In this document: positions 11,840-22,790 of the stretch, piece after piece
Numbering within the stretch: the stretch's first letter is position 1
Layout of the letters: each line of letters begins with the position of its first letter
Source of the DNA: Desmodus rotundus
Taxonomy: Eukaryota; Chordata; Mammalia; Chiroptera; Phyllostomidae
Assembly (NCBI RefSeq): GCF_022682495.2
Contig: NC_071398.1
Coordinates: 12,468,934-12,532,933, forward strand
Direction: 5' to 3'
DNA: 64,000 bases
The notes under the pieces: generated by a model
Seen by the model: only the letters and a program-made list of their open reading frames with translations
What the model was told of the DNA's origin: nothing
Databases searched by the model: none
Translations under genes and position numbers: made by a program

Positions 11840-12430
11840 TTCAGTGTTGCCCATCCAGCCATTTTTTTTCACACAGCAAAATAATCATTCTGAAAAGCAA
11901 TCTGAATGTAACACCCCACTGCTTAAAACCATTCAATAACCTTCAAAACTCTTGACACAGTATAAGCTGTTAAACTAAGTGTACAAAACCAAGTAGGATT
12001 TGGTACTGCTTACTCTCATATTTTATCACTTTTTCTCCTTTCACAGTTTTTCTTCTCCTTCCTCTCAGATTCGATGTCCTTCTGCCTGTCATGGCAAATA
12101 GAGACACTCTACATACGTACAAGTATTATCTTCTCCTAGACCTTTCCATGTGCCATGTACCATTCACACTTACCAATCCATTGATCCCAAAATGCCCATC
12201 AAATATTCCACTGCCAATCTCTGTACCCACCTTATCTGTCTGCACAGTTCATGTTCATCCTTCAGGTCTCACCCCTAAACACAGCTCCAAGTGCTTCTTA
12301 GTGTCCTCCAGCTCCTTGTGCATGTCTTTCTTAAACTTACTTGAGTTTTCTGCATGAGTAAAGAAGTGGTCTTCCCCTATTTTATTCCTAGAACCTGGAG
12401 CAATAGCTGGCCTACAGTGTCCCCCCCCCC
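11840..12430 (+). repeat. L2 LINE 3' region (sense)
   Basis: Sense L2: 'caccccactgcttaaaacca' and 'ttcaataaccttcaaaactc' match the L2 segment before the 3' UTR. Further on, 'catgttcatccttcaggtct' and 'cacccctaaa' match the 'tcattcaggtctcagctcaa' zone. It ends near 'gaacctggagcaatagctgg'. No intact coding frame remains. Confidence 0.7.
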
Positions 12431-12433
12431 CCC
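12421..12433. repeat. Poly-C tract (13 C)
   Basis: Run of 13 C at the end of the L2 fragment. Confidence 0.9.
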
Positions 12434-12439
12434 AAATTA

Positions 12440-14515
12440 TATTTCGAGTTAAATATGATGAGTTTACACCAATACAGACACGTGCACGTACACACACAGA
12501 TACGGTAGCAAGGGATGTTACTGATTAAGCACTTTGGATTCAAAATCAACTTCTTGAGGCCCCATGTCCATAAGTAGAAGTGATTTTCTACTTACAAGCT
12601 GGAAATGCACCCATTCATTCATTCCACATTTATTCACGCTGCTTGGTGACCATATGAAGCTTGCCTGAGGACCACAAATCAAAGCTGTGACAGTAGGAAC
12701 CGATGTCCGTTTAGTCTCACCTAAATTCCTCCACACTGAACTTCCAGGCGCTGAAAGCTAAGTGGAAAACAAGTACAGTATGGAGTCAAAAAGGTACAGG
12801 GAAGGGGAAGCCAGGAGGTGAATCATTTGCCTCCTGCCCTCAGGGAACTGCTTCCCCAGTGGCGGTGAGCAGCAGGGAACTTTGAACTACCTCCAGCCAG
12901 CACAGAGCGGCTATCAGTAGTGCAGGAGACGTCTTCCTGTAGCTATAGTGGCTGTGTGTTTCTCAACAGTGCTTTAGTTTACTTCTGTGTTCTTTTACCT
13001 ATCGATTCTCTGCCATTCACTATCTGCAGTCATTCAATATATCACCCCAGGTTATTCTGTGAGGGAAGGGGTGGGGGAATGATCGTGTCGGAAAATACAA
13101 GTCTAGTTCTGGCAGTGCTGATAACAGACTGTGTAACCTTGGAAGGCTATTTCTCTTTCCTTGGTCTTGGGTCTTGGTCATTTTATTTATATAAATGTCA
13201 AGATCGAGATCAGGATAATTAGAGATGTGGTTGCAAGTAAATATATCCTTTCTTGCCTAAAGAAAGTATCCAAAAAGTTGGAACACTTCTTTTTTTCCCC
13301 CGCTTGGAATAAAGTTTAAAACATCTGTCGACCTTTGATGACATCTATATTTGTCTTTATTAATATTTTTTAAGTCTTGGGACAAAATGTTCTTTCTTTT
13401 CTCTTGCCGATGTGACGTATTGTCTTCAGTGCTTTAAGGACCCTTTGTTCGTTGTTCCTGGAATTGCATGCATTTCCCGATATTTCTGTATTTCTCCCTG
13501 ACAATTTCCTGGCCAGATGTTTCTCTCTGATGTTCCTATAATGGAAAATATACACAATATTCAAGGAGCAAATTTTCCCCAGCACAGAAAACTTTTGTCC
13601 ACTGCTTTACTTCAGATATAAGCTTTAAAAAGGTCGAGGGACTCTGGAACATGGTGGAAAAAGTCCAGAGCGGACTCAGGACAAGCAAGCTTTATGTTAC
13701 GTGGATACATGGAATCCAGGCTTCTCAGCGTCTTTTCCCCAAAGAGAACATTGTCGTGTTTCATTTTAAAGAGCTCTGTCTGGCTTTGCTGTTCACAGAC
13801 TATGTAAAAGCAGATGTCGGTTTGGGCCTCAGTTTCCGCAACTATGCAATGAGGATACTGGAGGTAAAGAAAGATGACGAAGCCTGTTTTTGTAAGCTTG
13901 AATTTTATGCAGAATAAAATATTTATGTTATGTGGAAGAAGCCAGTCAAGAAAGAGTCCATCCTGCCTAATTCAAACTTTTTAAAGTGCGAGAACAGGTG
14001 AAATTCATACACGGTGATAGACATCAGCATAGCAGTTCCCTCTGGAGAGGGTATTGACAAGGGCGAGCAGGAGGGAGCCCCCTGGGGCGCTGCAGAAATC
14101 TCCGATCCAGAGAGAACACACGCAGGTCAGAGCCACATGTGAGCTTTGTTCACTCTGATAGATGCATGTTTAAAATTACTTTTAAATCAACCATACAAAA
14201 GTATATACAATGATTCATAAATTCTGAATATGTGTAGGAGGGTATTTAATTAATATAGAAAATATACAAATGTAGTGGTTTTTGTTCTAGGATGCTGTCT
14301 CAGATTGTAGGATATTTTGCCTTCATGTCTTACACATTTTATAATTTTCCATTTTGATTATATGTTAAACAGTGGCAAAAAATTTGTTTTATTTGTTGTT
14401 GGACTTCAGTACATATTGAGTCTGATAGGGTCTGTAATTAACAAAGATGAGTAAAATCAACATGACCAGCAATGGAGCTGTTATTCTAGGTCAAAGATTT
14501 TGAATAGAGAGGGAG
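12440..14515. other. Unassigned noncoding sequence
   Basis: No gene recognised. Weak MIR-like text at 13105-13185 ('agactgtgtaaccttggaag'). Longest frames are about 100 codons (12920-13222, +) and carry no known domain. Confidence 0.5.
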
Positions 14516-14519
14516 ATTC

Positions 14520-14645
14520 CAGCTCACTCCCTGTATTTGTCTTAGAGACAGTGTCTGTTTCCTTCCCCATAGCACTCCTAGTGCCTTGAATGGTTCCTGA
14601 CACGCTGTAGGATGCTTGTGGAATATTTGTTGAATGAGCAAACAC
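14520..14645 (+). repeat. L2 3' end (sense)
   Basis: 'cttagagacagtgtctgttt', 'agtgccttgaatggttcc' and 'gaatatttgttgaatgagca' follow the L2 terminal order (gacagtgtctg...cctagcacagtg...aatatttgttgaatgaatg). Confidence 0.75.
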
Positions 14646-15880
14646 ATTTGAAGTGCACGGAAATCCTCACACTGGGCTTCAGTATTACTTGGAAGCGGAT
14701 ACTGAGTTTCCTCTGCCCGTAATGGAATCGTGTTGCATCTGCCCAGACAGTATGAATGACTAATGGGGCATTCTCTGAAAGAAAAGCCCTCCCAGCTTGT
14801 AGCATGGCAGCGAAAAAGATGAGATTTAATGTCCAGAAGTTTCACTTGGAATCTTGACTTAACTACATTCTCTTTTTTTGTGGAGTTTGCTCGGCTGCCC
14901 AAATACGTAAAGCCCAATTCTCTTCACCTGAAAAGCACGAATATTTCTGAAAGTGATTGAGATGCTAGTAGTCAGCCTTTACTAGGCTTTCACTACGGTG
15001 CCACCCTCTGCGGGAAGAGAATTGCACACATCACCATATTTCGTGTATGTGAAGCCTGTGAATTAGCAGAGAACTCAGTAAGTGTCCAGTTCTTCTCTAT
15101 GGTGATTGAATTCTTAAGACCATTCCAATTAACTTTCTGTATATTTTATATCACCTTTATTTTTCTTTAGGTTTTGTAAATTATTCTAGATTATACTTCA
15201 TTGCCCTTTCCCTGAAGACTTTAAATTCTTCAAAGGAATGAACCATTCCCTTCTTGAATTGTATAAGGTTTATCGAATTACCAACTCTTAAGCGCGATTT
15301 TGATGGTATGTAATCTCTGCCAGAATAGATGCAGTATTATCTCTGATCAAGGGTCATTGATGGCTTTAGGATTCTTTGAGTGGAATTGTTTTCTTCTTTT
15401 ATATATACAAAGCTCCATTTTTTTGACAGCTCTGTGCCTTCCACACTCTTCAACTTTGACCTGTTCTCTGGAGCAGCATCGTTCTCCAACAAGCCTGAGA
15501 TGGTTGACTGTCAAAATCCCCATAATTATGTCATACAGATAGCAAGTCAGGTGACAGTAGCTCTGTTCTATGAGTGGCATATTAATTACAATAGATGCAA
15601 TAGATAAAGGAGGGTAGAACAATTGTGGGGCTTTCAGGAACCTGTGCCAACCTAGGAGCTGCCTTGGTAAAGAGCATGAAGAAGCAAAGTTTGCAGAGGA
15701 GATGCCATAAAGGGAGGGGAGTGCTGATGGAGGCTCCTTCCTGAAATGTGGGTTTGGGGAAGGTCACTGGCTGAGTGGGTGGGGCAAGGTGGGAACTTGG
15801 ACCACATTAGCCGTGCCACACAGGTAGGAACCGATGTCCATTTAGCATTCCCTAAATTCATCTATATTAAAAAAAACCCT
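14646..15880. other. Unassigned noncoding sequence
   Basis: No gene or clear repeat. A 143-codon minus frame (14486-14917) overlaps the L2 tail and is not protein-like. Both strands carry short frames at 15.3-15.6 kb, again without recognisable features. Confidence 0.5.
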
Positions 15881-15884
15881 GATA

Positions 15885-16025
15885 TTTTTGGAGTGTCTGC
15901 TACATGTTGAACTCTGTGCTGGGTGTTTCCAGATGTTATTTCATTTACTATTCAGAGACACCTCTGAGTTAGGGGTTGCTAGCCCAGAGGAAGAAACTAA
16001 GGCTAAGGAATGTGAGGTGGAAGGA
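15885..16025 (-). repeat. MIR SINE (antisense)
   Basis: 'gagtgtctgctacatgttga', 'actctgtgctgggtg', 'ttatttcatttactattcag', 'gaggaagaaactaaggctaa': antisense MIR from its 3' end inward. Confidence 0.7.
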
Positions 16026-16076
16026 AGGGGGAGAAACGTATAGTAACTTTCCTCATCTGGAACACAAATGAGAATG

Positions 16077-16090
16077 AGGCATGAGTTTTT
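16077..16090 (+). repeat. Target-site duplication, L1-tail side
   Basis: aggcatgagttttt; the partner at 16789-16802 is aggcataagttttt, 13 of 14 bases identical. The pair brackets the U6-L1 chimera. Confidence 0.8.
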
Positions 16091-16689
16091 ATCTACTTTT
16101 TATTTAATTTTTGTTGGTTTTAAGTGTACAACTCAACAAAACATCAACTGCACACTAAGCAAACCCACCCACCACCCACCACCCTAAGCAAAGTCTCTCT
16201 CTGTCCTCTATTAACCCCACTTTGCCCAATTCCAACTGCCCACTACCCCCTTTCTCTCTGGCTATCACCACACTGTTGTCTGTGTCTACATGTTGCGTTG
16301 TATATGTGTTTGTGTGTGTAATCCCTCCACCTTCTTTCATCCAGCCCCCCAAACCCTCCCCTCTCTAGTAGCTGTCAGTCTCTTCCATGTATCCTGCTTA
16401 TGTTTCTATTTTGTTAATTAGTTTGTTTTGTTCATTAGACTCCACATAAAAGTGACATCATATGGTACTTGTTTTTCTCTGACTGGTTTATTTCACTTAC
16501 TGTAATAATCTCCAAGTCCATCCATTCTGTACAAAAGGTAAGACTTCCTTCTGTTTTATGGCAACATGGTATTCCATTGTGTAAATGTACCACAGCCTCT
16601 TTATGCAGGCTCCAAACTCATCTACTGATGGGCACTTGGTTGTTTCCAGATCGTGGTTGCTGTAAATAACGCTGCAATGAACAAACATG
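16091..16689 (-). mobile_element. L1 part of a U6-L1 chimeric retroposon
   Basis: On the minus strand this is the last part of L1 ORF2, the 3' UTR and an A-rich tail ('aacaaaaattaaataaaaag'). ORF2-derived text is clear, for example the residues CPSVDEF and LWYIYTMEYHVAIK on the minus strand. It does not begin with normal L1 sequence. At about 16690 it joins directly to the 3' end of a U6 snRNA copy. The whole unit shares one target-site duplication, so it inserted as one molecule. Confidence 0.88.
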
Positions 16690-16787
16690 ATGAAACACTT
16701 CGTGAATTTGTGTGTCATCCTTGCTCAGAGGCCATGCTAATCTCTGCATTGTTTCAGTTTTAATACATATGCTGCCAAAGCAAGCAC
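16690..16787 (-). pseudogene. RNU6 pseudogene: U6 snRNA pseudogene fused to L1
   Basis: Read on the minus strand this starts GTGCTTGCTTTGGCAGCA, the U6 5' end (functional form GTGCTCGCTTCGGCAGCA). It continues collinearly through GATTAGCATGGCC and CAAGGATGACAC to GTTTCAT, about U6 nucleotide 101 of 107. There are many substitutions and a 3-nt deletion before GATTAGCATGG. U6 is the catalytic spliceosomal snRNA, but this copy has lost sequence identity and lacks the terminal U tract and a U6-type upstream promoter, so it should be inactive. It is the 5' half of a chimera with L1. An open frame of 73 codons runs from U6 into L1 by chance. Confidence 0.93.
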
Positions 16788-16788
16788 A

Positions 16789-16802
16789 AGGCATAAGTTT
16801 TT
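16789..16802 (+). repeat. Target-site duplication, U6 side
   Basis: aggcataagttttt, one base after the U6 5' end. Matches 16077-16090 with one mismatch. Confidence 0.8.
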
Positions 16803-18720
16803 AAAAAGCACTAAAATTTCCCTTTCCACCCCCTCCTGGCTTTTTTTTTTTTTTTAATGTTCCCAAAAGGCTGGGATTAGGAATCCTCCCACAGCCCATC
16901 TCTCCCGAGAACGTTTATAGCACTGCTTCTGATTAACAGATTCGACCCAGTGGCATAAGGCACAGCTTCTCCCCTTTAAGAAAGAACAAATAAGAATGAA
17001 GTGTCAGATTGCATTGCTAATTATATATTCTGTTCAAGTGTCAACCATCTGTTGCAATTGTTTAAAAAGCAGACATAAGTCAACTGTTGGGGTGAGATGT
17101 TTGCTGTTGTAAACACACAGAAGTTAGTGACACCAGTGGAGATTTGTCGCTCTGGCAGGTGCCTGAGGCTGCACTGGGATTCGGTTGATGTCTTTGGAAG
17201 CCCAGCCTCCTGTGTGAGGGTCAGTGGTAGCTCGAGGTCACTGATGATTAAGTGCTTACTAGTCATACTTCAGACCTGGAAAGTATTCTTAAAGGACCAG
17301 CACTCTCAATTTTCAGAAGGGATAACTGAGATACAGGGAGGAAAAGGCACTGCCTATTCTACACTTTAAAATGTCAGCACTTACAATTTTCTGAAAGTTT
17401 GTATTTGCACATAGGAGGATCCTCCCTCAGGTGCATTAAGTCTCTAAGGAAAAGGACAGGATGCTATTGTCTCTAAATTAAATGCATAGAATAGTTCCCG
17501 ACACATCACAATGTCTAGAATTTGTTGTAAAAGTACAGTTAACTGTAAGATGGGTGGTGTTTTTTTCTGGCATGGCCAAAAAGCACAGAAAATGAGGCAC
17601 ATTCCCCTGGTTGCAGAGCCACGCCTTTCTTTCTGTTGTCAATTTGTTCGCCGAATGAGCTGAATGTTCTGCCAAACTTCTGATAATTCTTTAATGAGAA
17701 CAACTGGCATTAGACTGCAAGTTCGTTTCAGTTTCCATCATGGAGTCAATTAAAACCCAGCTAGAAGGAGTACTGCCCAAACAAGGAAAACCGTTTTCTT
17801 TATGACTTCACCCGTTCGATCCCTGAGTAAATGATAAAAATGACATGTAACCTCTCAGGTTATTAAATAATTCTAATCTCCAGGACAGTCAAGGGGGGAA
17901 TGGCATGGGCATTAGGAGCAGGGCTGCCCCCAGCTCACTCTCACGGACAGCCACAGTTGTTCTCTGGTGTCCCAGATTTGGGGTCATCCGCCAGGGAGGG
18001 GGACGTCAGTATCAATCTGTCACATTGCACAGAGTTCGTTCTGGTTCACTGGTTTGAAATCTGCTTTCTCATAGTTCTAGGATTTGTTTCTAGTTTTGCC
18101 ATCACAAGCAAGGCATCCCTGGAGCACCTCCTTCTGTTTTTGTTGATCTTGTAGTGTTAATAAGAACTTTGATCCTCTCCTTTGTATTTGAAATTGCAAA
18201 ACCCCTGTTCTTGTTCCTCATGAACTTTCTTGTTCGGACCATGGGGACAGTTTCCTGCGGAAACATTGCAGTTGTCGGTGACCTTGTTCAAATAAAATGC
18301 TCAGGGTCAGCCAGTGGAGTTGGTGAGGAACATTTAATGGTGCTAACAGCATTCCTCTTTCTAAGTTCCTGACTAATTGAATGCATATTCAGGCAGCTAA
18401 GGATAAGTAATGACTTCAAATTAATTACTGTGCCAGGCAGCTGTACACATTTTTAATTCCAGAGTTCGGTGGGATACTGACTTTTGTAGCCATCCACATG
18501 CCTTTTCAAAGACAGGCATGGAATAGAGTGTGAAATGGGTTGTACGTTTCAACTTCAGGTCTGCCAGTTACATTTGTGTGGGCCCCTGAAACCAGACTGG
18601 CGTCTTTCCTGCCAGGAGGAGAGGCCCCTGGAGTTCGTGGAGGGGCAGAGGCAACCCTAAGGTGTTTCCACAGCACTGCCCCCTTTGGGGGGTTGGGGTT
18701 GAAGATCCCTCAGTGTGACT
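16803..18720. other. Unassigned noncoding sequence
   Basis: No gene recognised. T15-class run near 16.84 kb; weak antisense MIR at 17280-17365 ('agggataactgagatacagg'). The block 18.2-18.45 kb is repeat-free with clustered homeodomain-like and nuclear-receptor-like words and is discussed as a regulatory candidate. Confidence 0.5.
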
Positions 18721-18740
18721 TAAAAAAAAACTAAAAATAT

Positions 18741-18755
18741 CCCCCCCCCCCCCCC
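18741..18755. repeat. Poly-C tract (15 C)
   Basis: Uninterrupted 15 C following an A-rich stretch. Confidence 0.9.
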
Positions 18756-18929
18756 GTTACAGCCTGACAGGAAAATAAATGAAAACAAATTATTGCAAGA
18801 AAAGTTATTGATTTTTCTTCACATTATGCTTAGTTTGAACATCAGAGCTGCTCTGCTAAACATGTGGCCGTAAATACCTCACCCTCGTGACTATTTGTGT
18901 CCTGTGTCCTTACTATTCTTGTGCTGTGG

Positions 18930-19020
18930 GCACCGCCCCCGCCCCAGGATACCCCCTCGTGCAGCCGCTGCTCGGCGGGCTACCTCAGCCCCGGCACCAG
19001 AGGGCGCTGCAGCAAGTTGC
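18930..19020. other. Short GC-rich block
   Basis: About 90 bp rich in C and G with several CpG (caccgcccccgccccagg; gctcggcgggc), standing out from A/T-rich surroundings. It holds the candidate CTCF site. Too short to be a CpG island and no transcript can be inferred. Confidence 0.6.
18994..19007 (+). promoter_or_regulatory. Candidate CTCF binding site
   Basis: GCACCAGAGGGCGC matches the CTCF core consensus CCASYAGRKGGCRS at 13 of 14 positions, failing only at the first. CTCF is the zinc-finger protein that sets chromatin loop anchors, and site orientation matters. Here the motif lies on the plus strand. Binding in cells is not shown by sequence alone. Confidence 0.6.
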
Positions 19021-20960
19021 CCTCCATTTCATAATCCAGAAGAACAAAACTGTCAACGTGTCTTACTCAGTTTTAGGCATTCAGTATGCATTGTCTTACA
19101 TCCCCCAAAGATTTCGGGTAAGCTAAAACAAAAGGCATACGATAAAATAATAATTAAAAAAATGAGAGTAAGAAAATAGGACTTGGGGAAGTCTGATTGA
19201 GAATAGAAACTCAGAATTATGAGAAGTGAAATCAAGTGTTGTAGCCATAAGTTATGTTGCTATGGCCACTTTCCTTTTATTTGTCCCCGGTCTTCTTAGA
19301 AGCCAAACAAAATAAATCATATTTTATGTCTTCATCACAGAAAGGAATATGGTCATTATTTTTTTCTTAGGTGCTTTCATTTCTAGATGTAGTTTGTAAT
19401 TAGTGTAATTTATTTCCAGTGTCCTGGTTTTATTTTGGGCTCTCTTTATTAGAGTTAAGATGTAATGTCACAGTTAATGTGAAAAAGGATAGCTTGTGTT
19501 CCAGGAAAATACCTGATGTGACAAATGCAAGATACAGCAAGTGAGTGGGGATGGTAGACTCCGTGTAGCTCAAATCCCTAAAGCTTGAGTTCTCCCAGTT
19601 TTCTCGAGGAGAGCTTCTGTTGTCAGAAATGTAATGCAGCCCAAAAGGCAGGACTCAAAATACTGTCAGCCCCAAGTCCAGATCCCCCTAGGTAATCGCA
19701 CTCAGTCCAGGTGAGCATGACATTCTAATCGTCCTTTCCAGAGCAGTGTGCCTCCCACATGCAGCATTCGTCCTGCGGCAGACGAGAAATCCAGGAGCTG
19801 TAGGTGAGCAGCGCCCGCACTGAGCAATGCATGCAGGGGGGTTCTGGGAGGCTGTGGAAAGACACAGCTATTTGGAGGATGACTGGCGTCCAGGGGAGCA
19901 GAGATGTCCGGTTCTCAACTGTGCTTTTAAGAAGCGGGCAGTGCGCAAAGTGAAGAGATGAGGCAGAAGCAACTAGGATTCAGGGCTAAAAGAAAATACT
20001 TCTTTTGTGAATTTTGTTGTTGCTAAAGGGGAAGAAGCAAATACGTTTTAGGTTCAGAGAAAGCAAAAACTGAACAGTTTGGATGGATAACCAGAGCAAA
20101 ATGAGACAATTGACACACCCACAGGGTGATAAAATAGGGAGCTAATGGTTGGTCAGATAGATTTGCTCTGGATCTGTCTGGGGCACATCTGCTTTTCTGG
20201 GAAAGATAGGGTGTTGTGAAGGGTAGGCGGTCCCCCTCTCCCCCACCCCCCGGCCCTGCCGGCTCCAGGTCTTCCTGATTGCAGAACCATTCTGACATGG
20301 AACAATTCACAGAGTCACTTAAGTTGTGAAGCCCCGTGGTTCTAATATCAGCCCTTTCAGAGCAAGTCCTGGCTCGTGGCAGGAAACACCCACTTCTGTG
20401 ATGGGGTGATTTCCACAGACAGGGAAAATGCCTGAGGCTGCAGAATTTAGCCGGAGGGATTTCAGGATAGAACTCTACTTGAAAAGAAGAATTGGTAGCT
20501 TGGCCTGGAGAGAAATAGAATCCCAGGCCTATGGAGTGGGCCAGACCTGTTAGAGATGGGTCTTGATACTTTAAAAATATCCACCATTAAGCTGTTTCTT
20601 GTTGCAGGAAGAGCGCCAAAGACATTTTCCTGGTGGGTGCCTACCCCAGGCTGATGAGCAAATTTGGAATTAGGGGAAAAAAAAAAAGCAACATCAAGCC
20701 TTCAAATCTAAGTTGTCAAAACGCCACATTGGGCACCTGAGTTCTCAACTCCTCGTCACTGAGCAAAGGGTTTTGTGACTCAAACACAAGGAGTTTTTAC
20801 TCTTCAATGTACACGATATTTGAGCCAGATGCTTTAGGATTTTATCTTTGAAATGTAAAGCTACTTTTTAGTTTGAAATATTTTAGCTTGTATTTGTATT
20901 AAACAATCATACTTTTAAACAGAAAATGCCACAAGAAAATTATTTTACCTACCTTTGGCC
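19021..20960. other. Unassigned noncoding sequence
   Basis: No gene or clear repeat in about 1.9 kb. Frames do not exceed 95 codons (20023-20310, -). A-rich run at 20.67 kb. Confidence 0.5.
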
Positions 20961-20964
20961 TTTA

Positions 20965-21140
20965 GCAGAGAAAACCTAGAATCCTGTCTCTGCCATTGGC
21001 TGATTCTGTGCCTGTGGGAAAATTTCCTAAGATCCCTGAGTGTCACTGTTATCATTTGAAAACGGGGACGCTAGTGAGAGCAGTGTCCCAGGGGCGTTCT
21101 CCGAGATGAAGTGATACAGTACACATGGAAAGAGCCTGGG
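20965..21140 (+). repeat. MIR SINE (sense)
   Basis: 'agaatcctgtctctgccatt', 'ctgtgcctgtgggaaaattt' and 'tatcatttgaaaacgggga' follow MIR order in the sense direction (ctctgccacttac...gtgaccttgggcaag...catctgtaaaatgggga). Confidence 0.7.
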
Positions 21141-22236
21141 CACACACCTGCAGGAAGTAGAACAGGCTTTCTTCAAGGCGCAGCAGGGTGAATTCCAAAG
21201 TTCTCTGAGGAAGGTGACTGAGACATTGATTGGAAAAGAGAGAGAGGCTGCCAAAAAAAATTGACTTCCTTAAGAAGAGTTCAAGGGAAAAATACCTGTC
21301 TATAGTTAGAATCATCTTTAAAAATAACAAAATTGTAATGATTGAGTAAAAGAAAAAAAGTAATCCAGAAATGGATTTTTCTTACTGCTAGGACTTGACT
21401 GTATAGGCATTTGAGTGCCTTAGACAACCAGCAGTGGGGACTTGGTGAGCAAACCATTGCCCGTGTATCTCAGAGGAGGAAATAGGTGTAAGGCCAAGAA
21501 GGCAAGGGGTCATTATTACACAGTTGAATTGAACTGGCTGTCATGGGAGCCTTGTGGCTAAGGTCAAGGTCAATGATGAGCTGTAGGAACTAGGGTTCAG
21601 AATAAGAAATGTAGTGTGCCTAAGACATATTGCAAAAGCAGAAGCGATCATTCCGTTGGAGGAAGTGGTCATAAGCATTATATTCTAAGGCACAGGCCAA
21701 GTTGTTCGGCAGAGTATAAGAGGGAGCCAGATCCCCTAACTCAGAACTAAATGGGGACTGATAATACAGAGGAAAATACTGTCACTTCAGGCCTGAAGAA
21801 GAGAAGGCAGTTACCAAAGCTCAGAAGACACAACCCTGAGAGGTCTATATGGCCTTCCATAGACAGGCACTGTCAACCTTTGACAGTCCAATAGGAAATG
21901 GACCCTCTCTTGCTGCCCTAAAAGAGTCCCTGGTGGTGGCTTTCAGTGGCCAATTCCAGGAGGTGCCAGAGGGCAGTAGAGCTAACTGATGAGGTTCAGA
22001 CACATCAGCTACCCTGACACAGAGCAAGTAAAGGATTAGGTGTAGATCAGGAGCAATAAACAGAAGATGCCTCTCACACAGGCCCGGGGTGATGACCAAG
22101 AAGAAGTGAAGGCACATTTTGAACCCAGACAAGGTGACTTTGGAGCCCCACGTTCCATCATTATGCCACGCAACCTCCATATAAGAGTATGTAGGGATTG
22201 AGAATGGCCCTCTGAGTGGAGACTGTATCCTCTAAG
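21141..22236. other. Unassigned noncoding sequence
   Basis: No gene recognised. Longest frame is 111 codons (21845-22180, -), no domain. A second, weaker CTCF-like word (gtgccagagggcag) lies at 21963-21976. Confidence 0.5.
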
Positions 22237-22238
22237 TA

Positions 22239-22788
22239 TTGGGTTGGCCAAAAAGTCCGTTTAGTTTTTCCAGTAAAATAAAAGACGTATTTTTCATTTG
22301 TGCCAATACTTTATTGGTTTGGATATTTGGAGTATGTCAGCTATCTTCCGTGTGGTAGAACATTGATTGTTTTCAATTAATATCTTGAATTGATCACTAT
22401 CAACTTTAACTGGTCCACCCAACCGTGGAGCATCGTCTGGTGAGAAATCTCAAGCACAAAACTTCACAAATCACTTTTGACATGTTTTATCAGTCACAGC
22501 ACCTTCTCCACACACTGCAAAGAACTTTATTTGAGTTTCAGTTGCATTTTTACCATTCTTGAAATAATAAAGCATACTATGCCAAAAATGTTACATATTT
22601 TCTTCCATCTTCAATATTAAAATGGCTACACAAAACTCACCAATTTTGATGTTTTTTTAAAATGCACACCGATATGACAGCTCTCACAATACAATCTAAC
22701 AAAATTGTTTCAAATGGAGTTAAAGACAACTAAGCGCTTCAACAGCTGTCTTACATGGGGGAAAAAATGAACTTTTTAGCCAACCTGA
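22239..22788 (-). mobile_element. Mariner element, internally deleted (about 550 bp)
   Basis: Terminal inverted repeats: left ttgggttggccaaaaagt, right ending actttttagccaacctga. TA target duplications sit at 22237-22238 and 22789-22790. On the minus strand the body encodes a degenerate N-terminal piece of mariner transposase, residues like YYFKNGKNATETQIKFF then KFCA...DDAPRLGGPVKVD. This corresponds to the first helix-turn-helix region and the following linker. The catalytic DD34D core is missing, so it could only have moved with transposase supplied elsewhere. The frame has stops. Confidence 0.9.
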
Positions 22789-22790
22789 TA

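Noticed and set aside
16497..16718. Open frame running from U6 into L1, as a possible fusion gene
   Set aside because: U6 is noncoding; the frame joins pseudogene and L1 ORF2 debris by chance and lacks a promoter.
16690..16787. Functional U6 snRNA gene
   Set aside because: Many substitutions, a 3-nt deletion, no terminal T run after the RNA, and L1 sequence where the terminator should be. No upstream PSE or TATA arrangement was seen.
18887..19179. Two plus frames (79 and 94 codons) across the GC-rich block, possible first exon
   Set aside because: The block is under 100 bp, has no clear promoter or splice donor context, and the peptides are Pro/Ala/Arg-rich only because of local GC content.
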